A stretch of 23,231 nt of DNA from Bacillota bacterium (lineage in GTDB: Bacteria; Bacillota; Clostridia; Christensenellales; Aristaeellaceae), in NCBI GenBank assembly GCA_023413135.1, contig JAEZQK010000128.1, positions 1 through 23,231 on the forward strand. Reading direction: 5' to 3'. Shown here one piece after another: positions 1-7,162 of this stretch. Positions within the stretch are counted from its first letter, which is position 1. Each line of letters begins with the position of its first letter. A model generated the notes under the pieces. That model made no database searches. It saw nothing but the letters and a program-made list of their open reading frames with translations, and had not been told where the DNA came from. A program made the translations under genes and the position numbers.

Positions 1-311
1 AAGCGGGAGACAAGGCTATTCTGGAATCGGCCAAAAGGATTGATACCATAGCGGCAGACGATATGCTTGTCTTACGCATTGGCGGCGACGAATTTGCACT
101 GCTGACAGGCAAAGCAGACTTACATCAAGCGAAAGAACTTATGGAACAGGTACTTGCCTTCAATGGACAGCCTTTCCTATGCAACGGCTGTGAGATCCCC
201 TTGTCCCTTCGGGCCGGTATGACAAGGATTCCGGAAAGCGGCCTTCGGTATAGCGAGCTGTTTGCTCAAATGCACAATACCATTGAGCAATGCAAGAAAG
301 ACTGCATGTAG
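1..311 (+). CDS. GGDEF-domain protein (diguanylate cyclase), C-terminal fragment
   Basis: The reading frame is open from the left edge (first full codon at base 3), so the N-terminus lies outside the window. About 102 residues are visible. The signature RIGGDEF is encoded at 75-95, with a GDK-type segment upstream and the usual C-terminal helix containing a short 'RYSELFAQMHNTIEQCKK' run. GGDEF domains condense two GTP into cyclic di-GMP. The intact GGDEF motif suggests an active cyclase, but the upstream sensory or inhibitory-site region cannot be seen. The internal ATG at 63 is only a downstream in-frame Met, not the start, because the frame and domain continue to its left. The family call is firm; the signal sensed is unknown. 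Confidence 0.88.
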   Translation, partial: AGDKAILESAKRIDTIAADDMLVLRIGGDEFALLTGKADLHQAKELMEQVLAFNGQPFLCNGCEIPLSLRAGMTRIPESGLRYSELFAQMHNTIEQCKKDCM

Positions 312-337
312 TTTTCTTTCTAAAACCTCATACAAAC

Positions 338-380
338 GGAAGGGGCCGGAAGCCTGCTTTATGCAAGGCACCGGCCTTCT
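338..380 (+). terminator. Hairpin after the GGDEF gene, possible weak terminator
   Basis: The two arms are a GGAAGGGGCCGG-like left arm and CCGGCCTTCT, with a small G bulge and a further inner pairing (GCCTGC with GCAAGGC). No T-run follows on the plus strand, so this is at best a weak or Rho-assisted terminator or a 3'-end stabiliser. Confidence 0.35.
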
Positions 381-422
381 GCATCACTACTTCGGCAATT
401 TTAGATTATCAGGCTTTAACAA

Positions 423-451
423 TTGATAGACATTGGAAATCGTGATATCAT
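423..451 (+). promoter_or_regulatory. Sigma-A promoter for the methyltransferase gene
   Basis: The -35 TTGATA (423-428) and -10 TATCAT (446-451) are 17 bp apart, and the spacer ends in TGA, giving an extended -10. Transcription would start near 458, leaving a leader of about 100 nt before the ATG at 560. A short inverted repeat, GATAT-CATGC-ATATC, overlaps the -10 and could be an operator; this is inference. Confidence 0.55.
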
Positions 452-559
452 GCATATCATTAGGGATGACGAAAAATAGGAATCCTCTGCCCGGCTTACA
501 TCGCCAGAAACCATGCAAAGTATTTCCGTTTTCATTATTTTATGAAGGAGTATACAGAT

Positions 560-1351
560 ATGAGCTATTATAACGCCGATGCATGGGATGCCATAGCTGA
601 TCGTATGTCGAAAGACGGGCGTAATCAATTTACATCTGCGATCAGTCATGATGAATATTTGAAGGCTAAAAACGGCCAACTAAAGGTGTCTTTGACATCT
701 GCAAAACACGTTCCCGAAAGTTGGTTCCCGGAGCTTGCTGGACGAAAGATTCTTGGATTGGCAAGCGGTGGCGGACAACAGGGGCCTGTCTTTGTAGCAC
801 ATGGCGCCGATGTAACGATTTTTGATATTTCGGGAAAGCAGATTGAAAGTGAAAGGTTCGTTGCGGAAAGAGAAGGATATTCGATTGGTGCCATAAAAGG
901 TGACATGACACAGCCCTTGCCTTTTGGCAACTCTTCATTCGATATTATTTTCAATCCGGTATCGAATTGCTATATAGAGAAAATACAGCCTGTGTGGGAT
1001 GAATGCTCAAGAGTTATAAGGCCGAACGGCATTCTTATGGTAGGTTTCGTAAAAGAAGAACATTCGATGTTTGAACCTAACTTTGCAAACGAGGATGTTT
1101 TGATCTCAAGGCATCGTTTACCCTTTAATCCTTTAACGGATTTATCTGAGGAAAAGAAACGAGAAATGATAGAGAAGCACGTGCCCTTTATTTTTAGCCA
1201 TACTCTTACGGAGCAGATCGGCGGATTGATGAAGGCAGGATTTATTCTTACCGATATATATGAAGACGGAGATGGCGGAGGGCTTTTTGATAAATACATG
1301 AATTCGTATGTGGCGGTTCGAGCGATAAAAAGCAAAAGAGAAACCTACTAA
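560..1351 (+). CDS. Class I SAM-dependent methyltransferase
   Basis: A 263-residue protein with a Rossmann-type methyltransferase core. Motif I is ILGLASGGGQQG at about residues 64-75. An acidic residue (D89) ends beta-2 for ribose binding, D115 lies in 'KGDM', and the FDIIFNPVSN segment (about 128-137) matches motif IV. It resembles small-molecule methyltransferases of the UbiE/Methyltransf_11 type; the substrate cannot be read from sequence. An in-frame ATG at 542 exists, but GAAGGAG at 544-550 lies between it and the ATG at 560 with a spacing of 9 nt, so 560 is the real start. It appears monocistronic, with its own promoter and terminator. Confidence 0.85.
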   Translation: MSYYNADAWDAIADRMSKDGRNQFTSAISHDEYLKAKNGQLKVSLTSAKHVPESWFPELAGRKILGLASGGGQQGPVFVAHGADVTIFDISGKQIESERFVAEREGYSIGAIKGDMTQPLPFGNSSFDIIFNPVSNCYIEKIQPVWDECSRVIRPNGILMVGFVKEEHSMFEPNFANEDVLISRHRLPFNPLTDLSEEKKREMIEKHVPFIFSHTLTEQIGGLMKAGFILTDIYEDGDGGGLFDKYMNSYVAVRAIKSKRETY

Positions 1352-1387
1352 ATTTCAATTTGCCTTTGATTCTCAGCATAAAAAAAT

Positions 1388-1434
1388 GCAAGGTGCCCTA
1401 CTCTAAATTTCCATAGAGGGCCTTGCTCTTTTTC
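1388..1434 (+). terminator. Rho-independent terminator after the methyltransferase
   Basis: GCAAGG-CCCT on the left pairs with AGGG-CCTTGC on the right (small bulges), followed by CTCTTTTTC. A run of A precedes the left arm, so it may also work weakly on the minus strand. Confidence 0.75.
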
Positions 1435-1477
1435 AAACCTTGCCTTATGAAAGCTACAACATTATTCAGATTTTCTC

Positions 1478-1506
1478 TTGAATTTCTATACCCTGATGTA
1501 TATATT
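1478..1506 (+). promoter_or_regulatory. Sigma-A promoter for the S51 peptidase gene
   Basis: The -35 TTGAAT (1478-1483) and -10 TATATT (1501-1506) are separated by exactly 17 bp. The predicted start is about 30 nt ahead of the AAGGAG ribosome binding site at 1532-1537. Confidence 0.6.
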
Positions 1507-1544
1507 AATAAACGATAGACGCGCATACGACAAGGAGTTAAGTT

Positions 1545-2207
1545 ATGAAATTTCTGCTCACATCTGCAGGTATCATGAACAAAAGCATACACGACGCGCT
1601 ACTTGATATGCTGGGAAAACCGATTGCCGAGTCAAGCGCCTTGTGCATTCCCACTGCGGTGTACGCCATACCCGGTGGTGCCGGTCACGCATGGCAGTTC
1701 TTAAGCGGACAAGCCATGACACCGATGTGTGAGCTGGGCTGGAAATCCATGGGGGTGCTGGAGCTGACTGCGTTGCCCAGTATCGATGAAGAACTTTGGG
1801 TTCCCATGGTTAAGAAGACTGACGTTCTACTGGTGAACGGCGGTGATCCCCTGTATCTGTGTTACTGGATGCGTAAGTCCGGACTGGCAGACCTCTTGCC
1901 GTCGCTGCGCGCAGTCTATGTCGGGCTGAGCGCCGGGAGCATGGTGATGGCACCTAACATCGGGAAATTCTTCGTCGGCTGGACTCCACCCAACGGTGGC
2001 GATGAAACACTGGGATTGGTCGATTTTGCAATTTTTCCGCATCTGGATCACGTGATGCTGCCGGAAAACACCATGGCTGCCGCAGAGAGATGGGCCGCCG
2101 GGATGCACGGGCCGGCGTATGCAATGGATGATCAAACCGCCATTAAAGTGATCGACGGAGCGGTTGAAGTTGTCTCCGAAGGGCATTGGAAATTGTTTTC
2201 GCCATGA
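1545..2207 (+). CDS. Peptidase S51 family protein (dipeptidase E-like)
   Basis: A 220-residue cytoplasmic protein, close to the usual size of peptidase E (about 230). It has the family pattern: a beta-strand start 'KFLLTSAG', the NGGDPLYL segment at about 98-105, and the nucleophile elbow GLSAGSM with the likely catalytic Ser at residue 129. A downstream histidine in FPHLDH (166 or 169) is the likely base. S51 enzymes of this type cleave N-terminal Asp dipeptides; related members are cyanophycinases, so the exact substrate is uncertain. The start is set by AAGGAG at 1532-1537, 7 nt before the ATG. It is convergent with clpC, sharing the terminator at 2338-2376. Confidence 0.85.
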   Translation: MKFLLTSAGIMNKSIHDALLDMLGKPIAESSALCIPTAVYAIPGGAGHAWQFLSGQAMTPMCELGWKSMGVLELTALPSIDEELWVPMVKKTDVLLVNGGDPLYLCYWMRKSGLADLLPSLRAVYVGLSAGSMVMAPNIGKFFVGWTPPNGGDETLGLVDFAIFPHLDHVMLPENTMAAAERWAAGMHGPAYAMDDQTAIKVIDGAVEVVSEGHWKLFSP

Positions 2208-2337
2208 TATTACTTCTTTGTATAGTTTCCCACGTTTTCTTTGGTACAAGGTATAAGCATGACATGAAGCCGAAAAACTCCAAGTATGTATCAGATGGCA
2301 TGAAAATAAAAGCATCCCCCACTCCAGCCGCAAGGGC

Positions 2338-2376
2338 AAAAAGGCGCAGCCGCACATGACGACTGCGCCTTTTTTA
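2338..2376. terminator. Bidirectional terminator between the S51 peptidase and clpC
   Basis: A perfect 9-bp stem, AAGGCGCAG with CTGCGCCTT, has a 13-nt loop. A T-run follows on the plus strand and an A-run precedes it, so it can terminate both the peptidase gene and the ctsR-mcsA-mcsB-clpC operon. The 130 bases between the peptidase stop and this hairpin show nothing else. Confidence 0.85.
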
Positions 2377-2402
2377 GTCAATATCTTACGTGATGCAATA
2401 TT

Positions 2403-4877
2403 TCACACTTTTGCCTGTTCTTCTTCAAGGCTCACACTTTTTACGAGCTTTTCAAAGGCAATCTTTCCATCGGCCACATACAGCCGCACATCGTCCCCCA
2501 AGGTCAGCCTGCCTGCAATGATCTCCTCGCTCAAAGCGTCTTCCACCGTGCGCTGGATCACCCTGCGCAGGGGCCTGGCTCCATATTGCGGATCATATCC
2601 TTCCTTGGCCATGAGCGCCACCACTTCATCATCGAACTTCAGGTGCATGCCCCGCTTTTGCAGCCGGTCCGCCACCTGGGAGAGCATCAAATAGGCGATC
2701 TTGTCGATATCCGCCTGCTCCAGAGCATGGAACACGATCAGCTCATCCACCCGGTTGATGAATTCGGGGCGGAAGATATCCTTTACCTCCTTCATCACCT
2801 GCTCCTTCATGGTCTCATAGGAGCGCGCGATGTCGATGGTGCTTCCGAACCCCAGCACGCGGTTATGGCTGATGGCGTGTGCCCCGGCGTTGGAGGTCAT
2901 GACGATGATGGTATTCTTGAAGTTTACCACCCGGCCCGTATTGTCGGTGAGGCGTCCGTCCTCCATGATCTGCAGGAGGATGTTGAACACGTCGGGATGG
3001 GCCTTTTCCACCTCGTCCAAAAGAACCACGCTGTAGGGCTTTCGCCGAACGGCCTCAGTAAGCTGCCCGCCTTCTTCATAGCCCACATAGCCCGGCGGGG
3101 AGCCGATGAGACGGGATACGGTATGCTTCTCCATGTACTCGGACATGTCGATGCGGATCAGAGCATCCTCATCGCCGAACATGGCCTCACCCAGCGCCCG
3201 GCATAATTCCGTCTTGCCAACGCCGGTAGGACCGAGAAAAATAAAGGAACCGATAGGCCGTTTGGGATCCTGCAAGCCGGCCCGCGCCCTTCTTATAGCC
3301 CGGCTGACGGCCTTGACCGCCTCCTCCTGGCCGATGACGCGCTTATGCAGCACTTCCTCCAAATGTAAAAGCCGCTGGCTTTCCCCCTCGGTCATCTTCT
3401 TTACAGGGATGCCTGTCCAACTGGACACGATTTGGGCGATTTCCTCCTCGGTGACGATCTCCCTGGAGGCGCTTTTCTTCTGCTCCCATGCGGTGCGAAG
3501 GCCATCGATTTCGGCCCGCACCTTCCGTTCCTGATCGCGGAGCGCCGCTGCCTTTTCATAGTCCTGCCTTGCGATGGCTTCCTTCTTTTCGGTGAGCACT
3601 GCGTTCAATTGCGCTTCCTGGCTTTTCACATCCGGCGGCGCGGTGTAGGACTGGATGCGCACCCGGGAAGCCGCCTCGTCCATCAGGTCGATGGCCTTGT
3701 CCGGAAGGAACCTGTCGGAAATATATCTATCGGAAAGGGATACGGCGGCCTGCAATGCATCATCGGTGATGCGCACCTTGTGGTGTGCCTCATATTTGTC
3801 CCGCAGGCCCCGCAATATTTCCAGCGCTTCCTCGGCGGAAGGTTCCCCCACTGTTACGGGTTGGAAGCGCCGCTCCAGCGCCGCATCCTTTTCAATATGT
3901 TTGCGGTATTCATCCAGCGTGGTGGCGCCGATGCACTGCACCTCGCCCCTGGCCAGGGCAGGCTTCAGAATGTTGGCGGCATCCATGGAGCCTTCCGCCT
4001 TCCCCGCGCCCACCAGGGTATGGATTTCGTCAATGAACAGGATGATGTTTCCCGCCTTGCGAACCTCGGCAATGGCGTTTTTCAGCCGCTCCTCAAATTC
4101 GCCCCGGTACTTGCTGCCGGCGATGAGGCTGCCCATATCCAGCGTCATCACCTTTTTATCCTTCAAGATTTCCGGAATGTTGTCTGTAACGATGCGCTGT
4201 GCCAGCCCCTCCACCACGGCGCTTTTGCCAACGCCTGGCTCACCGATAAGCACAGGATTGTTTTTTGTACGGCGGCTCAGGATTTGAACGATGCGTTCAA
4301 TCTCCTGGTTCCGGCCGATCACCGGGTCCAGCTCACCGTTGCGTGCGGCCTGTGTCAGGTCGCGGCCATACTGCTTGAGCACAGGCGTTTCGGACGCGCC
4401 GGCTGACGTGGCAGGCTTGCTTTCCTTGTCGCTTTCCGATTCCTCGGATTTGAGCAGTGCCAGGATGCTTTCCCGCAGCTTTTCGCCGTCCACTTCCATC
4501 TCGCGCAGGATGTTGTAGGCCACGCCTTCGCCTTCCCGTAATATGGCCAGCCAGAAGTGCTCCGCCCCTACAAAGGTGTGCCCCAAGCGGCGGGATTCGA
4601 TCATGCTGGCTTCCAGTATCTTTTTGCCCCGGGGCGTCAGTTCCAGCGCACCGCTGACATCTTCCTCCCCCCGGCCAATCAGCGCGACCACCCGCTCCAT
4701 CACGGCGTCATAGGTCACATTCCCCAAAAGGGCGCGGATGGGTTCACCTGGCTCTTTCAAAAGACCCAGCAGCAGGTGCTCCGTACCTACATAATGATGT
4801 TTCATTTCCACAGCGGCCTGCTGGGCATAAGTGAGCGCCTTCTGGGCGCGCTCCGTAAAACGGCCGAACAATGCCAT
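2403..4877 (-). CDS. clpC: ClpC, AAA+ unfoldase of the ClpCP protease
   Basis: 824 residues, a normal ClpC length. Domains in order: two Clp N-terminal repeats (about 1-145), AAA D1 with Walker A GEPGVGKS (212-219) and Walker B ILFIDE (279-284), a middle UVR-type coiled segment (about 426-461), AAA D2 with Walker A GPTGVGKT (549-556) and Walker B VVLLDE (617-622), and a C-terminal D2-small domain. A VLGFG tract near 674-678 fits the ClpP-docking loop. With adaptor proteins such as McsB it unfolds substrates and threads them into ClpP. It is the last gene of the operon, starting 12 nt after the mcsB stop. Its ribosome binding site AAGGAGGAA overlaps the end of mcsB, consistent with translational coupling. 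Confidence 0.97.
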   Translation of the reverse strand: MALFGRFTERAQKALTYAQQAAVEMKHHYVGTEHLLLGLLKEPGEPIRALLGNVTYDAVMERVVALIGRGEEDVSGALELTPRGKKILEASMIESRRLGHTFVGAEHFWLAILREGEGVAYNILREMEVDGEKLRESILALLKSEESESDKESKPATSAGASETPVLKQYGRDLTQAARNGELDPVIGRNQEIERIVQILSRRTKNNPVLIGEPGVGKSAVVEGLAQRIVTDNIPEILKDKKVMTLDMGSLIAGSKYRGEFEERLKNAIAEVRKAGNIILFIDEIHTLVGAGKAEGSMDAANILKPALARGEVQCIGATTLDEYRKHIEKDAALERRFQPVTVGEPSAEEALEILRGLRDKYEAHHKVRITDDALQAAVSLSDRYISDRFLPDKAIDLMDEAASRVRIQSYTAPPDVKSQEAQLNAVLTEKKEAIARQDYEKAAALRDQERKVRAEIDGLRTAWEQKKSASREIVTEEEIAQIVSSWTGIPVKKMTEGESQRLLHLEEVLHKRVIGQEEAVKAVSRAIRRARAGLQDPKRPIGSFIFLGPTGVGKTELCRALGEAMFGDEDALIRIDMSEYMEKHTVSRLIGSPPGYVGYEEGGQLTEAVRRKPYSVVLLDEVEKAHPDVFNILLQIMEDGRLTDNTGRVVNFKNTIIVMTSNAGAHAISHNRVLGFGSTIDIARSYETMKEQVMKEVKDIFRPEFINRVDELIVFHALEQADIDKIAYLMLSQVADRLQKRGMHLKFDDEVVALMAKEGYDPQYGARPLRRVIQRTVEDALSEEIIAGRLTLGDDVRLYVADGKIAFEKLVKSVSLEEEQAKV

Positions 4878-4889
4878 GTTTCTTCCTCC

Positions 4890-5897
4890 TTAAACGCCCG
4901 ATAGCTTCTTGCGAATATATTGGCTCCGGGCAATATCCAATTCTCTTCCCTTGAGTGTCTTGTTGGCGACCTTCATAATATGAGCGTCCTGCGCCTCGGG
5001 CAAAAGCTCATCCGCAGTTTTTAGCGTTATGGGCAAAATATCAAGCGCGGAGCCCAGCCGCAGGTTGGACCAATGCTGCATGAATTCCTGCAAATCCATA
5101 CGGCGGGCGAACTGCAAAGCGCCCAGGGAGCGGTATACCTGATCTTCCAAAGCAGTATTGTCGCCTGCGGAAGCCCGCCTTTGCAGGTTTCGCTCCATGT
5201 CGATGATTTGACGGCCCACGCCGATCACAGCCTCAATGATTTCCCCCTCGGTGCGGCCCAGGGTAACCTGATTGCTCACCTGGTACAGGTTTCCCAGCGC
5301 CTCGCTGCCTTCGCCGTAGATGCCGCGTATCGTCAGCCCCAGCTTGGATACCGACGTGCTCACGTTGCCCATTTGTTTGAACATCGTCAGCAGCGGCAGG
5401 TGCAGCATCAGGGAAGCCCGCATGCCCGTGCCTGTATTGGTGGGACAGGCGGTCAGATAGCCCAATTGCCCGTCAAAGGCAAAAGCAATGTGGCGCTGGA
5501 GAACATCTTCCACCTCATAGGCCAGCTCAGCCGCCTTTTGAAGCTGCTGGCCTGATTTCAGCGATTGCAGCCGCAAGTGGTCTTCTTCGTTGAGCATCAG
5601 GCATATTTCCTGATCTTCCCTGATGAGCACCGCACCCGTTTGGTTGTTCTGCATCAGGTCCCGGCTGATCAGATGGCTTTCCACAAGTGCCATCCGCTCC
5701 CGGCTTGTCAGATCCGACATTTTGTACAGCGCATAAACGCTGGTGTCTTTTGGTTCCGCAGCCAGCGCATTCACCACCCGGTCCACACATATTTGGGCAA
5801 TGGCGTCGCTTTGTGCGGTAGAAAAGGGCAGATCCTCATAGTTGCGTGCCAGCCGCACGCGGGAGGACACCACCACATCCAATTCATTTTCCATCAT
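4890..5897 (-). CDS. mcsB: McsB, protein-arginine kinase
   Basis: 335 residues with the phosphagen-kinase catalytic fold. SSRVRLARN (11-19) and NEEDH (103-107, with the catalytic Glu) are present, as is CPTNTGTG (151-158) with the conserved cysteine. McsB phosphorylates arginines on CtsR and on misfolded proteins, marking them for ClpCP. The open frame extends to 5924, but the GGGGAGG ribosome binding site sits 1 nt from the Met at 5906 and 10 nt from the Met at 5897. The start at 5897 gives an ATGA overlap with the mcsA stop. It is about 16 residues shorter at the N-terminus than the Bacillus enzyme, judged from the position of the conserved cysteine. Confidence 0.95.
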   Translation of the reverse strand: MMENELDVVVSSRVRLARNYEDLPFSTAQSDAIAQICVDRVVNALAAEPKDTSVYALYKMSDLTSRERMALVESHLISRDLMQNNQTGAVLIREDQEICLMLNEEDHLRLQSLKSGQQLQKAAELAYEVEDVLQRHIAFAFDGQLGYLTACPTNTGTGMRASLMLHLPLLTMFKQMGNVSTSVSKLGLTIRGIYGEGSEALGNLYQVSNQVTLGRTEGEIIEAVIGVGRQIIDMERNLQRRASAGDNTALEDQVYRSLGALQFARRMDLQEFMQHWSNLRLGSALDILPITLKTADELLPEAQDAHIMKVANKTLKGRELDIARSQYIRKKLSGV

Positions 5898-6394
5898 GGG
5901 TTGCATTCCTCCCCTGCGGCGCAAGTCAGTTGGCGAAGCTGGTCCCGAAGGACAGCCGCTTCTTCAAAATTTTCTGCAACCACCGCCTGATCCATGCGGC
6001 TGCGCAAGGAAGCGATCATTTTCTTTTTTTCCTGCACTTTGGCGTTTAAAACGGGCATCCGTCCCGCGTGCTGGGACCGGCCGTGGATGCGTAAAAGCAA
6101 CGGCTTCAGCTGATCCCTGAAATCCTCGTAGCAGTGGGCACAACCCAGCTTGCCGGTCTTTTGAAACTCTTCATACGTTAAATGGCACCTGGAACAGGTA
6201 AGCGAAGGCGCTTTTTCCTCCTGGCTGATGGCAGACATCAGCGAGGAAAGAAAGCTTTGAATATCCCCCTGCTGGATGCTGTTTTGCATCTTGCTGACGC
6301 AGCCCTTGCACAGGTGCCGGGTAGCCGTCTCCCCGTTCACCAGCACGGTGATTACCACCGATGCCGGGTTCTGGCCGCATTCTTCACATAACAT
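5894..6394 (-). CDS. mcsA: McsA, zinc-binding activator of McsB
   Basis: 166 residues. Four CxxC pairs are visible: C3/C6, C29/C32, C67/C70 and C85/C88. A UVR domain follows at about 123-156. McsA activates the McsB arginine kinase and helps regulate CtsR under heat and thiol stress. The frame opens at 6421, but AAAGGAG lies 6 nt before the ATG at 6394, and the N-terminus from there (MLCEECG) matches the family start, so 6394 is preferred. It overlaps mcsB by 4 nt. Confidence 0.93.
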   Translation of the reverse strand: MLCEECGQNPASVVITVLVNGETATRHLCKGCVSKMQNSIQQGDIQSFLSSLMSAISQEEKAPSLTCSRCHLTYEEFQKTGKLGCAHCYEDFRDQLKPLLLRIHGRSQHAGRMPVLNAKVQEKKKMIASLRSRMDQAVVAENFEEAAVLRDQLRQLTCAAGEECNP

Positions 6395-6425
6395 AATAGT
6401 CTCCTTTGGCGCTCGCGCCATCTTT

Positions 6426-6911
6426 TCACTGGGTTTCCGCCGCCTGGCGGTGCTGCTGGGCTACGGTAAGCAGTATGCTGCGCAGGATACGGGCCCGTGC
6501 CGCATCCTTCAAAGCGTTGGGAAGCGGCAGGGACAACGCCCGCTGGGAGACGGCCGCAGCCATCAACTGCGCTCCCTCCCTGGAAACGAGCCCTCTTTCC
6601 CGAAGCTGCCCGATCAGATGCATGGCTTCCGTTTCTCCGATCGCTTCCCCTATGCGCTCATGGATGAGATACAGCAAATGCTCTCCGGAGCTTTGCTCCA
6701 TTCGCACGATGCGGATATATCCGCCGCCTCCTCTTCTGCTCTCTATAATATATCCATGGTCAGGGGTAAAACGTGTGGCCAGCACGTAATTGATCTGGGA
6801 CGGCGCACAATTGAAATATTCTGCCAGCTCATTGCGCTTCAATTCCACTTCCGGCTCATCCTGCTGGAGCATGGCCTTAATGAACTGTTCTATGGTATCG
6901 CTCAATCGCAT
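6426..6911 (-). CDS. ctsR: CtsR, repressor of class III heat-shock genes
   Basis: 161 residues, slightly longer than the roughly 154-residue Bacillus protein. An N-terminal winged helix-turn-helix includes 'SQINYVLATRF', and the beta-wing carries the glycine loop RRGGGGYIRI (about 59-68), known in the family as the heat-sensing, DNA-contacting element. CtsR represses its own operon and is inactivated by heat and by McsA/McsB. GAGGA lies about 7 nt before the ATG. It is the first gene of the operon, with a CtsR operator directly upstream, so autoregulation is well supported. Confidence 0.95.
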   Translation of the reverse strand: MRLSDTIEQFIKAMLQQDEPEVELKRNELAEYFNCAPSQINYVLATRFTPDHGYIIESRRGGGGYIRIVRMEQSSGEHLLYLIHERIGEAIGETEAMHLIGQLRERGLVSREGAQLMAAAVSQRALSLPLPNALKDAARARILRSILLTVAQQHRQAAETQ

Positions 6912-6941
6912 ATCACATTCCTCATTTCCCGGTCAAAAATA

Positions 6942-6958
6942 TCTGACTATCTTTGACC
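6942..6958 (-). promoter_or_regulatory. CtsR operator
   Basis: On the minus strand this reads GGTCAAA-GAT-AGTCAGA, matching the CtsR box RGTCAAA-NAN-RGTCAAA with one mismatch in the second heptad. It lies from just after the -10 across the predicted start site, so bound CtsR would block transcription. A further GGTCAAA heptad in the opposite orientation lies at 6931-6937. Confidence 0.88.
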
Positions 6959-6964
6959 AATTCA

Positions 6965-6993
6965 ATTTTACCATGACGGTTTCAAAAAATCAA
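6965..6993 (-). promoter_or_regulatory. Sigma-A promoter of the ctsR operon
   Basis: On the minus strand the -35 TTGATT (6988-6993) and -10 TAAAAT (6965-6970) have a 17-bp spacer ending in TGG, giving an extended -10. The start is predicted near 6958, at the edge of the CtsR box. Confidence 0.75.
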
Positions 6994-7119
6994 TGACCCG
7001 GTCCTAAAAAATATCCCTGGAAATGGATGCATATACCCGGTTTGGACAAAATCCGTCCGAAAATCAATCACCAATAATGTAAAAACGCATCAAAGGAATA
7101 TACAAACACCACATATGCG

Positions 7120-7128
7120 TGGTAATAT
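7120..7128 (+). promoter_or_regulatory. Possible extended -10 promoter for the secreted repeat protein
   Basis: TGG-TAATAT resembles an extended -10 element, 35 nt ahead of the start codon. No good -35 is visible at the right distance. The rest of the roughly 250-base gap between ctsR and this gene (apart from the ctsR control region) holds only an imperfect inverted repeat at 7042-7060 (TTGGAC and GTCCGAA). Confidence 0.3.
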
Positions 7129-7162
7129 AAGTCTACAGAGGATGCATTTGGAGGTGTATAAC

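Noticed and set aside
3432..4406. Long plus-strand open frame (324 codons) opposite clpC
   Set aside because: It lies fully antisense to an unmistakable ClpC, resembles no protein family and reflects codon usage on the other strand.
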